Assembly: GCA_902800245.1 (NCBI GenBank)
Contig: CADCDY010000006.1
Coordinates: forward strand, 1-35,824
DNA: 35,824 nucleotides
Direction of reading: 5' to 3'
From: an uncultured Prevotellaceae bacterium
GTDB taxonomy: Bacteria > Bacteroidota > Bacteroidia > Bacteroidales > Bacteroidaceae
Under the pieces are notes generated by a model that made no database searches, was not told the DNA's origin, and worked only from the letters and a program-made list of their open reading frames with translations. This document shows positions 7,201-16,800 of this stretch, in pieces; positions within the stretch are counted from its first letter, which is position 1; every line of letters begins with the position of its first letter. A program made the position numbers and the translations under genes.

Positions 7201-9672
7201 ATCGGTGAAGTTATAAGGAATCTCGGTCATTTCCTCTGACAACATGGTATACTCATTAGGAGAAAGGACAATTGGGCTTACCTCATGTTCAGTTTCACTG
7301 AAGAAACGATAATACAGCTTGCCTGTCAGAATTGGATTACCATCAACATCCTCAGTAGGAATAGCAAAATTAATATATGGATAGAAACTATTCAGACTTG
7401 CATTTGTAATCTCCGGCTGTGCAGGAGTAGCAGCAACATCAAAAACCTTTGTGATGGAAACATCAGAGAAATACAGATTAGGATCAGGAACGAGCCATGC
7501 CGCATTAATCATCCAATACTCCGGACTTTCCATCGTCAACTTACCTGCCTCAGCATCATAGTTCATGACAATGTCTTCCATGCCATTATTGCCATAGCCA
7601 GCCAGGAAGTACTCAAATTCCCAGAGCCAGAATGGATAAGTACCGATATGCTGTCCTGTGGGGAACGTCACCTTGTTACCATCCAAGGTACCCTTAATCC
7701 ATTTATCGGGAATATCCTGAGCGACACCCTGTACCCAAACATCGTTACCGTCGATTGCAACAAAAACGGGAATCTTATACTCTTCCTCATAGTATTCACC
7801 AGTCTCTTCATCTTGAAGTTCGCGGACACCTTTGAACTGATACTCTTCAGCCGTTGCAGCAATTGCATCAGCGGGAACCTGAGGATCAGGATAAACCATC
7901 GCACCACGACGCAGAACGCTGAGAACATAATAACCATAAATACTTGGACTCAGCTCAAACTCACTATTCGTCAGAATAGCATAGTCCTCAGACCATTCAA
8001 TGACGCCCTTTTCTGCATCATAATTAACTTCGATAGTTTCAGGACAAGTTTCGGTGCCAAAATCATATACAACGAAGAACATATCCAACTCTTCGCCATC
8101 GTTATCGTATGGACCAAAATACTGAGGAGCAGCAAATTTAATCTTGCCATCGGCAGTCAGTTCACCCTTTATCCATGCATCGGGCAAATATGGGTCAAAG
8201 CCCTGAACATAAACATCGTTTCCATCGAAGCCTACTTGAATGGTCTGCTCTTCACTTGAACCACCATTACTGTCATACCAAAAGCCGGCAAAGGTCCAGT
8301 CCTCAGTTTCCAATCCTGCAGGAGGAGTTACTATAGAATAAGGAAGCACAGGCTCTGTGAGACTAAATACGGGAGCTATCCAGTAAGCATAAAGACTGTT
8401 AGCAGTAGGAGAAGCGCTCTCTGCAATTAAACCATCACAAGCAATCGTACCTGCCTCAGTATTAACAGCAAATGTATAGTTCTCAAGCCATGCACCACTG
8501 TCGTCCATACCATTCAAGTACTCACCTTCACCGACATACTGTCCGCTGGGAACGGTAATCACGTTGTCAGCAAGAGTACCCTTTACCCAACCTTCCGCCT
8601 GCCAATAGGCCAGGCCCTGGATATAGACATCAGTACCGACGAAAGCGACATTGACAGACTTCACCTTTTTAGTATAGTTAGCCCAATCGCCGTTGGCATA
8701 GACAGCCAGCGTACCGTCAATGGTGTAATATGGAGTAACCGTTGCGCCATCGGGCAGCACAACCTTCTCGGGCAGAACTTCCACAGTAGGATCGTAAGGA
8801 TCAAGCAACTCAGAAGTTTCCAGCGTGACTTCGTCAACATTCAATTGGAACATGTCTGTGCAGTCAAAGTGACGGATTGCCACATAGCCCTCTGCACCTG
8901 CATAGCTGCTCAAATCGATAGTGTACTCATACCAAGTACCTTGTACACGACGGGAACTTTTGAACATGCCTGCTTCTGCACCGAAGTTAGCAGAAGGAGC
9001 CAACGAGGGAGCAGCAGTCATCGTCCACTCTTGAACAGTGGTAAAATCGGCAGGATTAGTAGCACTGGCTGTAGATACTGCTACACCGAAGTGCTCAGCA
9101 GCCCAACTGGCATCCTGACCACAAGCCCAGAAAGTAATCTTACCATCCAGCTTCATCTTCGGAGATACCAGATAGTTGTCGGGAGTCAGTGCACCAGCTT
9201 GATTTACATAACTGGCAGAGGTCATACAACCAGATTCGCCACCATAGCCAGGATTAGTATTCATATCCCATGTATAGCCGTCGCCATCAGCATCGATGTT
9301 CGTCCAACCATTAGCGGACGAAATGAAGTGATAGACATAAGACTCGGCTCCAGCTCTACGGGAAACCTTTACCTTACCTGGGAGATTGAGAAGGGCAGCC
9401 TTCGCCTTAGACTGTTTGGGACCTTGCAAGTCCACGTGTTTCACTGATTTCTGCAAAGCATTGGTCTTCTGCAAGCTCTGTGGCAGAGCAGGCTTTGCGA
9501 ACTTGAAATCTTTTGCGTTTTGCTCGTTCACCAATCCCTGACGCTTTGCCTGAAGAATCTGCTGATAGGGAGTCAGCGCCTTCTTAGAAGCCGAAACTGG
9601 TTTCTGTGCAAACGCGACGACTGACATCATAACAAATGTCAGCGTCATGAGAGTAAATTTTTTAATTCTCAT
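4228..9672 (-). CDS. Large secreted multidomain protein with two beta-helix blocks
   Basis: 1814 residues, with a signal peptide at 1-23 (MRIKKFTLMTLTFVMMSVVAFAQ in the start region). Order: a basic linker; a cleaved-adhesin or choice-of-anchor-J type jelly roll at about 110-285; three modules of about 130-150 residues with the signature DVYVQG followed by W(I/V)KG (about 350-370, 475-500, 635-665); a jelly-roll-like part; a bacterial Ig or InlB-like repeat near 1075-1130; two parallel beta-helix blocks of about 300 residues, each ending GDPRW (about 1434 and 1760), which recall the DUF4957/DUF5123 type; and a C-terminal tail (WYTIQGVRV, PSKG, NGKKVVVK) like Prevotella sorting tails. It is probably exported to the surface by a type IX-like route. 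No catalytic site is evident; a carbohydrate-binding or adhesive role is inferred. Confidence 0.85.
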   Translation of the reverse strand: MRIKKFTLMTLTFVMMSVVAFAQKPVSASKKALTPYQQILQAKRQGLVNEQNAKDFKFAKPALPQSLQKTNALQKSVKHVDLQGPKQSKAKAALLNLPGKVKVSRRAGAESYVYHFISSANGWTNIDADGDGYTWDMNTNPGYGGESGCMTSASYVNQAGALTPDNYLVSPKMKLDGKITFWACGQDASWAAEHFGVAVSTASATNPADFTTVQEWTMTAAPSLAPSANFGAEAGMFKSSRRVQGTWYEYTIDLSSYAGAEGYVAIRHFDCTDMFQLNVDEVTLETSELLDPYDPTVEVLPEKVVLPDGATVTPYYTIDGTLAVYANGDWANYTKKVKSVNVAFVGTDVYIQGLAYWQAEGWVKGTLADNVITVPSGQYVGEGEYLNGMDDSGAWLENYTFAVNTEAGTIACDGLIAESASPTANSLYAYWIAPVFSLTEPVLPYSIVTPPAGLETEDWTFAGFWYDSNGGSSEEQTIQVGFDGNDVYVQGFDPYLPDAWIKGELTADGKIKFAAPQYFGPYDNDGEELDMFFVVYDFGTETCPETIEVNYDAEKGVIEWSEDYAILTNSEFELSPSIYGYYVLSVLRRGAMVYPDPQVPADAIAATAEEYQFKGVRELQDEETGEYYEEEYKIPVFVAIDGNDVWVQGVAQDIPDKWIKGTLDGNKVTFPTGQHIGTYPFWLWEFEYFLAGYGNNGMEDIVMNYDAEAGKLTMESPEYWMINAAWLVPDPNLYFSDVSITKVFDVAATPAQPEITNASLNSFYPYINFAIPTEDVDGNPILTGKLYYRFFSETEHEVSPIVLSPNEYTMLSEEMTEIPYNFTDDYDIYNYELYLNMDFSEWNKIGIQSIYRGGGEEKTSEISWFKIKKYNPAVYDFAAAAEAGENPDNLNGGAANGAVFYGWESVSKADSKRQDYKGYTNYTGTNLPKDCHVWRRSDRINGNVKDGGLFCPSNKEMAINGLEPGYKIVIDFDATNAASDKLLWVPGKGEEPQAIAVVGNADRSAVSGITEIASGDTIYFVNGAKDYFVFRVLKNMVIKKITIIDADPKVDFLPAYGVYADPETQHGTVTADIPAAVEGETVTLSNTAESGYCMANYVVKDAAGNIVQMKSRNQFVMPAGDVYVSAEYNVVKDMAIELTEPCNISDAVAAAVEPGTEVGNLTIKLTFNTAYTITNPIEVRGAIKLIGENSTIDASGLTQPLIQMSKEPAMAPVESGQYIIEEPILIEGVLIEGLTKALFYDNGKSYTYKNFTINNSVFQYDTQDNVVLNLAASMAINLNITKSTFWSKQASSTNFIAMSGKRPWQTTGFENETGKFICANNTFYNIAKNKQFFNTNTLKGQKYLYEFNSNIFANTSNKKIYGNMTNNTKQLTTDGKNTYLWGELNYSDPEYVYVYFNEPNYNGDEGLKTNPKFADADKGDFTLGIGAKQQKLETGDPRWLTYYDPAFAEAENIDLALTDGAEISSALAKYIDEKEIDKVGAIYIHLEAGDYTIEKSIEAPNTFTMVGPINLSLADRAKINASKLDGPFVLMSKEPTLETNEKGAYVGGSVSFTGVNIDSLKQQLVYANKTQYLMEYVGVFDCVIGIDGTAKKTIFDFNGGGNTRSLSVLSSTIWANPTNGQNGGFFSSQSSKDVRELDETATQTFEIYATTLYNITNGKTVNSLRKNSQEYQKFMVNKNIIVNCGKSNQFLKGLNAGQAGKDVNWEVNSNVFNFDGAISEEQQIGSSADNIKNTIDVLVRFKDAENGDFTQCYVLPEDAGDPRWYDENAPTAIDTVKGDVERADDGAWYTIQGVRVDKPSKGVFIHNGKKVVVK

Positions 9673-9731
9673 GTTGCAATTCGTTTTAGTTTAACTTATA
9701 GTTTATTAAAATATAAATATTCTTCGGACTG

Positions 9732-9763
9732 CAAAGTTAGAAAAAAAATACATAACAGCCAAA
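9732..9763 (-). promoter_or_regulatory. Promoter of the large secreted protein gene
   Basis: On the minus strand, TTTG (9763-9760), a 20-bp spacer and TAACTTTG (9739-9732) fit the consensus exactly. The leader before the ATG at 9672 is about 55 nt and A/T-rich. Confidence 0.85.
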
Positions 9764-9807
9764 CAATTTAATAAAAAAAAACACTAGAATTGTTTTCATC
9801 ATGTTCA

Positions 9808-11253
9808 TTATGGCAGGAAATCGGGTGCCAAAGAGAAATGCATTTCCTCGTTCGTTACTGGGTGACGGAACCAGATTTCTGCGGCATGAAGCATCAGATG
9901 TTGGTCTTTTTCGCGGGTACCATAAAGCTCGTCGCCAACAATAGGACGACCCAAACCATCAGGATGGGCACAATGGATGCGCAACTGATGGGTTCGGCCG
10001 GTCTGAGGCCATAATGCCACCAGGCAATCCGACAGGAATTCGTAATCAGTAACTGCGCGCTTGCCATGCTCGGTGTCCACAAGCTGCCGTGGGCGGTTCA
10101 TCGGGTCTGGGCGCAGGGGCAGACTGATGGTGCCACGTTTCTCTAGAATATCTAGATTTTCTAGATTATCTAGAGCATCTAGAGGTTCTAGAACTGCCAG
10201 GTATTTTTTCTTCACCTGATGCTTTACAAACTGCTCCTGTAAATTGCGATAGACCTCCAGCGTTTTCGCCACGATGAGCAGGCCACTAGTAGCCATGTCC
10301 AAGCGGTGGGCAATCATACTACCGGGATAGCGCTGCTGCATAATGGTTTCCACGCTATATTCCTCTACACGCCCCGGCGCAGAGAGCAGGCCGCTGGGTT
10401 TATTGACCACCAGCAGCCATTCATCCTCATAGACAACGGGCAGTTCTTGACGTTCGAAACTCAGCGACTTTGGGTCGGGATCTACGTCGAGCCCTTGCAG
10501 CATCCATGTCAGGACAGGTTTACACTTGCCGCGGCAGGCAGGATAGTAGTTCAGATGGTGGCGAAGCTCCGTCTTCGTCGTCTCGCCCCACCAAAATTCC
10601 GCCATACATAGCGGCTTCAAGCCCTGCTGATAGGCATATTGTAAAAGTTTCGGTGCACAACAGTCACCAGTCCCTCCCGGAGGCAGCGGATATTTACGCA
10701 GTAGCTTCGGACGGTTGTAATATTCCTGCCAGACATCAACGAGGTCCTTCACTTCGCCACAGCCATTCAACAGCCGATACTGGTGGAAGAGCCAAGTCTG
10801 CAGCTCCTGCGAGAGCTGCTTTGAGCTAGAGTCACTAGAACCTCTAGACGCTCTAGATGTTCTAGAAATTCTAGAAATCTCCCTTTCCTGAGTTTTGAAA
10901 TACCCGTCAGGCTGTTGCGCATCATAGACGGGCGGTACAAAATAAGACCAGTCGTTCCGTCCTGCCAGTAGCCCACTGTATGCTGCCAGAAAGCCAAACC
11001 GCCCCCCATATTCCGCGCCTGTCTGTCGAGTGCCCGACGGTTTTGCCGTCGGTCCTTCCATCGGCATCTCCACCACCAGCACCCCGAACATCTTTCCACG
11101 GTCTGCATCTTCCCGAATCTCCTCATGACCGGCAATATACGCCTGCACCGCCTTGGCAGCCAATTGGCATAAGGGGTGCGGCTCATAAGCAAAAGGATAG
11201 GTAAACCGCTCTGGCGGCGCTATCCTGCTCTCCAACGGATGCACATATTCCAT
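9808..11253 (-). CDS. RluA-family RNA pseudouridine synthase with N-terminal extension
   Basis: 481 residues from the ATG at 11253; the longer frame adds residues that do not match the family (expected start is near ESRIAPPERFTYPFAYEPHP). The catalytic domain follows VYEDEWLLVVNKPSGLLSAPGR and has the active-site motif HRLDMATSGLL with the nucleophilic Asp, then QTGRTHQLRIH. It turns uridine into pseudouridine in RNA; the exact site is not predictable. The N-terminal half of about 250 residues is typical of Bacteroidetes RluA relatives. Two segments do not look like normal protein: SRISRTSRASRGSSDSSS in the N-terminal half and LEPLDALDNLENLDILE in the catalytic domain. Both are encoded by TCTAGA nonamer arrays and probably form surface loops. 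Confidence 0.92.
   Translation of the reverse strand: MEYVHPLESRIAPPERFTYPFAYEPHPLCQLAAKAVQAYIAGHEEIREDADRGKMFGVLVVEMPMEGPTAKPSGTRQTGAEYGGRFGFLAAYSGLLAGRNDWSYFVPPVYDAQQPDGYFKTQEREISRISRTSRASRGSSDSSSKQLSQELQTWLFHQYRLLNGCGEVKDLVDVWQEYYNRPKLLRKYPLPPGGTGDCCAPKLLQYAYQQGLKPLCMAEFWWGETTKTELRHHLNYYPACRGKCKPVLTWMLQGLDVDPDPKSLSFERQELPVVYEDEWLLVVNKPSGLLSAPGRVEEYSVETIMQQRYPGSMIAHRLDMATSGLLIVAKTLEVYRNLQEQFVKHQVKKKYLAVLEPLDALDNLENLDILEKRGTISLPLRPDPMNRPRQLVDTEHGKRAVTDYEFLSDCLVALWPQTGRTHQLRIHCAHPDGLGRPIVGDELYGTREKDQHLMLHAAEIWFRHPVTNEEMHFSLAPDFLP
10142..10195. repeat. TCTAGA nonamer array A, 6 units, in the pseudouridine synthase gene
   Basis: Six perfect TCTAGA cores spaced exactly 9 bp apart, each followed by three variable bases. 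In the gene's frame (minus strand) the array reads as L-(D/E)-x triplets. Confidence 0.95.
10825..10878. repeat. TCTAGA nonamer array B, 6 units, in the pseudouridine synthase gene
   Basis: Six units with 9-bp spacing. Four have a perfect TCTAGA core and the two outermost are degraded (GCTAGA, ACTAGA). In the gene's frame it reads S-R-x, a different frame from array A. Confidence 0.93.
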
Positions 11254-11262
11254 ATTCGTCTG

Positions 11263-11270
11263 CGAAGATA
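11263..11270 (-). promoter_or_regulatory. Probable -7 box of the pseudouridine synthase gene
   Basis: On the minus strand, TATCTTCG ends 9 nt before the chosen ATG and resembles TAnnTTTG. I do not see a convincing -33 box, so this is tentative. It supports the short start over the longer frame. Confidence 0.5.
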
Positions 11271-11366
11271 CAGAAAAAAAACAACTCTCCACCTTATCTT
11301 ATAATAAATAAGGTTAAAGTCGCGCAAATTACCGTTTTACAATCGTCTTATTTCAATAATTCTATG

Positions 11367-11374
11367 TACCTTTG
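11367..11374 (+). promoter_or_regulatory. -7 box of the M6 metalloprotease gene
   Basis: TACCTTTG fits the Bacteroidetes -7 box and lies 15 nt before the ATG at 11390. A -33 box is not clear. Placing transcription start near 11378 excludes the TTG start at 11372. Confidence 0.65.
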
Positions 11375-11389
11375 CAGTTCAATTTGATT

Positions 11390-13774
11390 ATGAAGAATAA
11401 ACTATTAATACTGATTCCGATGCTCCTGATGAGCATCATTGTGCTGGCAGTTCCTGCCAAGCGCGGACTGACGAGAACCATTACCCTGAGTGACGGTTCG
11501 ACCATGCAGGCAAAACTGATAGGTGATGAATACGGCCATTTCTGGCTGGCGGAGAACGGAAATGCCTATGTACAGGTTGCCGACCAAGAATATTTTACCA
11601 AGGTTGATGCCGAGGCAGTGAAGCAACAGGCACAGATACGCCGCTCAGCAGCCAATGCCCGCCGTGCTCAGCGGTTACCTGGAGTGAAACAACACGGTCG
11701 TCGTATAGGACAGGTCGGATCTTATTTCGGTGCCAAGAAGGCACTGGTCGTTTTGGTCAATTTCACTGATACCAAATTCAATGCCTCCAACGACAGCGCG
11801 CTCTATGACCGCATCGCTAATGAAAAAGACTTCAAGGAAGGCCGTTTCGTGGGATCGATGTATGATTATTTCTATGCCCAAAGCGAAGGTCAGTTCGAAC
11901 TAACCTTCGACATCATGGGTCCCGTCACTGTATCGAAGAACCACAGCTACTATGGCAGCAATAATCCACAGGGAGATGACAAGCATCCTGGCGAAATGGT
12001 TCACGAGGCCATTACCATGCTGAAAGACAGCATTAACGACTGGAAGCAATACGACTGGGACAACGACGGATTTATCGATCAGGTCTATGTCATCTATGCT
12101 GGTAAGGGCGAAGCCGACGGTGGTGCCAGTAATACTATCTGGCCCCATGCATGGGATTTGGACTCCAGTGGCGCTGGAATGGTCACTGTTGGTGAGGGAC
12201 TGCTTGTAAACACCTATGCCTGCGGCAGTGAGCTGAACGGCAGCAACCAGATAGAAGGCATTGGTACCATGTGTCACGAATTCAGTCACTGTCTGGGTTA
12301 TCCCGACTTTTATGATACTGACTATTCTGGCGGTCAGGGTATGGACGACTGGGACCTGATGAGCGGCGGTTCATACAATGGTGGCGGCTACCGTCCGGCA
12401 GGCTATACCGGTTATGAACGCTGGATGGCTGGATGGAAGACGCCTATAGAATTGGACAAAGGCAAAGTCTCCATCAAAGGTATGAAGGGCCTGCAGGAAG
12501 GAGGCGAGTTCTATGTGATGTATAATGACGGTTGGCGTGACGAATATTTCATGCTGGAAAACCGCACTTTAACAGGTTGGGACGAGAGTCTGCCGGGCGG
12601 CGGACTGCTCATCATTCATGTCGATTACGATGAAATGGTATGGGCTGCTAACCAGCCCAATGACGACCCCCACCACCAGCGCATGACATGGATACCGTCC
12701 GACGGCAGTTACAATTTCCACGGATATGGTGAAAACATATCTCCTACGAATGTCAGCAAAGACGTCTATCCTAATGTCAATAATGGCAACAACGCTTTCG
12801 GTGATATGACGATACCTGCCGCCGAACTATACAACGACAATACGGACGGCAGCAAACTACTACATAAAGGTATCAAAAACATAACCAAACATAACAATGG
12901 TACCATCTCGTTCGACTACATGAATGGTTCAATGGTGAAGGCTCCCGTATTCTCATCCAAAGGCGGTACCTTCCTCGAGCCCATATTGCTGAGCATGACC
13001 TGTGACACAGAAGGTGCCACTATCTACTATACGACAGACGGTTCAATGCCTACGGTGACCAGCAGCATTTATTCTGAGCCGCTGGAAATAGACTGCAGTA
13101 TGATTGTCAAGGCATTTGCAGCTACGACGGAATATGAAAGTTACATGACAGAAGCACTCTTCAACTTCATTACCCTTACTCCCACGGCAGACTCACTGAG
13201 CTATGCATGGAAAGAAGAGTTCGACGGTTATGCTTCAGGGATCCCAGCAGAGGAAGTCGTCAGCGAACAGGCTTTCTATGAGAGCGACGGCGGGCAGTTC
13301 TGTAAAATATACAGAGATAATCTTGCCGGCGGAAAAGTTCCTGAGTTACTGATTCCTCATCAGGGTCGTCCCACCAACCAACTGAATGCAATCATTGCTC
13401 TGGGGATGGTATATGGCGATTTTGAGCTTTCATATAAGAGCAACCATCCGTTGTCTGTCAGTTCGAAAACGGAGGATGTGGTCATCACTGAAGGCGAGGT
13501 TAACGGCAAGAATTATCACTTTACGATAACCGTTCCGGAAGGCATCCACACACTGCAGTTGTCGTTTGTCAACAATAACACACTAAACACCCGCATTGAC
13601 GACATCGAGTTGATGAAGCCAGAAAACTATGGGGAGACCAGCGGCATTTCCGTCTTGTCACAGACAAAGACGCAGTCCAATGATGATGCCTATTACACCA
13701 TCCAGGGAATCCGCGTCACCAATCCCTCTCGCGGCCTATACATCCACCGCGACAAACTCGTCATCTGTAAATAA
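11390..13774 (+). CDS. Secreted M6-family metalloprotease
   Basis: 794 residues with a signal peptide (MKNKLLILIPMLLMSIIVLA). The zinc motif HEFSHCLGYPD has ligands His296 and His300 with catalytic Glu297. Downstream DLMSGGSYNGGG and YERWMAGW are typical of immune-inhibitor-A-like M6 peptidases. Upstream KALVVLVNFTDTKF opens the catalytic domain. After it come a chitobiase/HEX C-terminal-like module (ATIYYTTDGSMPT), a beta-rich domain and a C-terminal tail (YYTIQGIRV, PSRGLYI) closely like the tail of the secreted protein at 4228-9672. It is predicted to be exported and to digest extracellular protein. It stands alone between a promoter and a strong terminator. Confidence 0.92.
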   Translation: MKNKLLILIPMLLMSIIVLAVPAKRGLTRTITLSDGSTMQAKLIGDEYGHFWLAENGNAYVQVADQEYFTKVDAEAVKQQAQIRRSAANARRAQRLPGVKQHGRRIGQVGSYFGAKKALVVLVNFTDTKFNASNDSALYDRIANEKDFKEGRFVGSMYDYFYAQSEGQFELTFDIMGPVTVSKNHSYYGSNNPQGDDKHPGEMVHEAITMLKDSINDWKQYDWDNDGFIDQVYVIYAGKGEADGGASNTIWPHAWDLDSSGAGMVTVGEGLLVNTYACGSELNGSNQIEGIGTMCHEFSHCLGYPDFYDTDYSGGQGMDDWDLMSGGSYNGGGYRPAGYTGYERWMAGWKTPIELDKGKVSIKGMKGLQEGGEFYVMYNDGWRDEYFMLENRTLTGWDESLPGGGLLIIHVDYDEMVWAANQPNDDPHHQRMTWIPSDGSYNFHGYGENISPTNVSKDVYPNVNNGNNAFGDMTIPAAELYNDNTDGSKLLHKGIKNITKHNNGTISFDYMNGSMVKAPVFSSKGGTFLEPILLSMTCDTEGATIYYTTDGSMPTVTSSIYSEPLEIDCSMIVKAFAATTEYESYMTEALFNFITLTPTADSLSYAWKEEFDGYASGIPAEEVVSEQAFYESDGGQFCKIYRDNLAGGKVPELLIPHQGRPTNQLNAIIALGMVYGDFELSYKSNHPLSVSSKTEDVVITEGEVNGKNYHFTITVPEGIHTLQLSFVNNNTLNTRIDDIELMKPENYGETSGISVLSQTKTQSNDDAYYTIQGIRVTNPSRGLYIHRDKLVICK

Positions 13775-13812
13775 TAAGAAGAAGGCTGTCCGAAATGACA
13801 GCCTTCTTCTTA
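13775..13812. terminator. Bidirectional terminator between convergent genes
   Basis: AAGAAGAAGGCTGTC at 13776-13790 and its complement at 13797-13811 form a perfect 15-bp stem, one pair longer with flanking T and A, around a 6-base loop. It sits between the stop of the protease gene (13774) and the stop of the minus-strand gene (13832). The stem ends TTCTTCTT in both directions. Confidence 0.9.
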
Positions 13813-13831
13813 ATGAATTGTTTGATTCTAA

Positions 13832-16800
13832 TTACTTATAGACAGGACGGATCAACATGCCGTAATAACGCCAGCTGCCAATGACAGTAGGTGCCGACGG
13901 ATTGTCGAAGCCCAGCATTGTAGCAAAGTTCTTCAGCTTGTCATCATCACCGATGGCAATAGGAGAACTACTCCAATAGCGACCGCAGTTGTCACTCTTC
14001 GTTGAACTGCCTTCCTTATAGCCTCCGGCAGGGAAGAATAGCGTATTGCCATTAATCTTACTGGTCAGCTTAATACCATCAACACCGCCTTCGGTTGTCC
14101 ACTGATAATCGCACCAATTAAGCAATGTAGCAATCTCACCAGCAGTCGGCATACGCCATTCATGCTCTACACCTTCTGCTTTACCCCAGGTCTGCTTAAC
14201 AACGTCGTTTTCGTCTGGGAATTTATTTGAGGCGAGGAGCTCGTCTTCACTGCTCACACCATTCAAATTATTGTTATAGGAACCTTGGGTATAGGAGTCT
14301 TTCTCTGCCAAATCGCCCCAGGCTAAATAACGGCCATATTCTCCAGTCTTCTTCTTGACGCCATAGTTCCAGCGAGCCCACTTGACACCTTTACCCATAT
14401 CGACGCCTTCCTGAGGAATGATACCGGTAGCATCATTCTGGTCGGAGCCTTCAACGATTTCGTTGGTCAGGTCTTCTGTGGGTTCTGGAGTAGGATCAGG
14501 AGTTACACTAGAGCCATCATCATATACAGGACGTACGGACAAGCCACGGCTCTTGAGCAACTCACCTTGTCTGGTTTCTCTTGCTATTTCATAGTAAATG
14601 CCCTCACTGGCCACACTATCCGTCCATATATAGGCATATTTATTCAAATCTTCTATCGACGAATCATCCTCACCGGTTCTCGCACCTGCGCAAGGAATGA
14701 AAATCTTGTTGCCATTCGAAGCAGTGAATTCCCAACCACTTACAGCACCCTTTGTCGTGAGGGTAGGATTACATTTTTTAATCAGTTCTTCCACCTCAGC
14801 AGGCTTGGGCAGACGCCAGTGGCCACCCAGCTTATTGGTGGCGATATCGTAATTGGGATCGCCGGCAATACCTGTAAACAACTTACCAGGCGCATATTTT
14901 CCTGAACGGACAGAACGTTCCTCTCCAGTGGCATCACCCCAGCCGAAGTATCCACCGGGCTGCGTATCAGATTTGGAACCCAAGTTAAAGTCAGCCCACT
15001 TCACACTCAAGCCCATATTAACGGCATTCGGCTCAACATAAGTAATCTCAGTCGCTGTAGTAAAACTACTTTCTGCTACCAATAATGGCATATCTGCAGG
15101 AGAAGCCTCGGCACGGAAATAATAAGTGGTTGCCGGCTCTAAACCAGTCAAAGGTATAGATTCATTTCGTCCTGTTGTAATCTGTCCTGTTATAGGAGTG
15201 ACGCCACTCAAATCGGCAGTAGGACCACAGAGAACCGAATAATCACACGTTTCATTCACATTACCAGACAACATCAATACCAGCGTGGCCTTATTCGTTC
15301 CAATTCCAGAAGGTGCCACATCCAGTAAAAGTTTCTTTTCAGCAGTTTCAAAGTAGCCAGAATAGGGCTCGGCTTCAACATCAGTATAATTAGCCTTGAT
15401 TCGATAATAATAGCGCGTATTGGGGTCCAGATCGGACAACGAAACTGTCACATACTGGTCAGCATTCGTGGTAAGACCAATACTACCCATCTTACGCTCA
15501 GCATTGCTCAGATCCTCGTTCTTGCTGTAATCAATCACATAATCCACATTTTCAGCAACAGTACCTCTCAGCGTCATCAGAATCTTGGCACTTGTAGCTG
15601 TAATATCCAATTCACTTGCTGAAACAGTCAGTGTTTTGGCAATGGTCTTAAACTCACCTCTGAAAGGTGCAGACTCATAATCACTGTATTTGACGATGAT
15701 ACGGTAATAATATTGTTTACCTGTCTCCAATCCCTCCAGTGTGACATTTACCTCCTTAGTCGATTTATTCAACATGAAACTGCCTTTCTCGACGGATGCT
15801 TCCGTAAGATTCTCGTTCAGACCATAGGTAACCTCATAATCAACATTCTCCTGAGAACTACCGGAAACGGTCATAATCAGTTCCGCAGAATTGGTCGTAA
15901 CCTCAGCTGTTTCAGCCGTTACTTTCAGATTCTTCGAACCAGTGGTAAACGACTCTTCAACTGTAGTCTTTGCACCTCCAGTAGCATATTCGGCCTCTAC
16001 AATGAATTCGTAGAGTTTATTGCTTGCCAAACCATCAATGTCAATTGTATCCTGAACACCGGTTGCGTCAGCCAAATGAACAGTTTTCTTAATCGGTTCA
16101 AAAGCTTCAGTCTTACTGGTTATCGTATATTTGATGTCTTCATCTACTGCATTACCTGTAAACTTCAGCAATAACTCGACAGAGTTAGTGGAAGGAACGG
16201 GAGTCACATCTACTTTCAACTGCTTGGCATCAGTAACAAATGGTATCGTAGAAACTGCACTCTTAATCATCGATCCATCCTTCAACTTGGCAAATGCCTG
16301 ATAATAATAAGGAGTATTGGGAGTCAGACCCGTCAGCTTGACATCCATCAACTTATTGAGTACTATTGGACCAGCACCCGGTGCCGGCTGCGTGTTCGAC
16401 ATATCCTGACTGGTAGAATAATAGATACCAAACTGATCAACCTCTACTTCGTCCGAAGATACAATCGATACAGGAATAGTTGCCTCATACAATCCGACAT
16501 CCTTCGGTGTTCCTGCCTCTATCGTTACAGTCACAAGAGGCTTGCCCCAAATAGGACGAATCATCAGTTTCTCAGTCGTTTCCTGACGCTTCATCTCACC
16601 CTTGGAATCATTGTTTACACGCAAACTCCATGCCATATCTTCGGCATAGGTTGTGGTTGACCAATAGTCGTCGTAGGGCAGTACAATGAACACATCCTCC
16701 TGACCTTTCTTGGCGACTTTGTAACCAATGGCCTTACCGGTTTCGTCCTTGTATTCACTCCAATCACAGGACGAAATAAGTTCCTCGAACTCCTCCTTGG

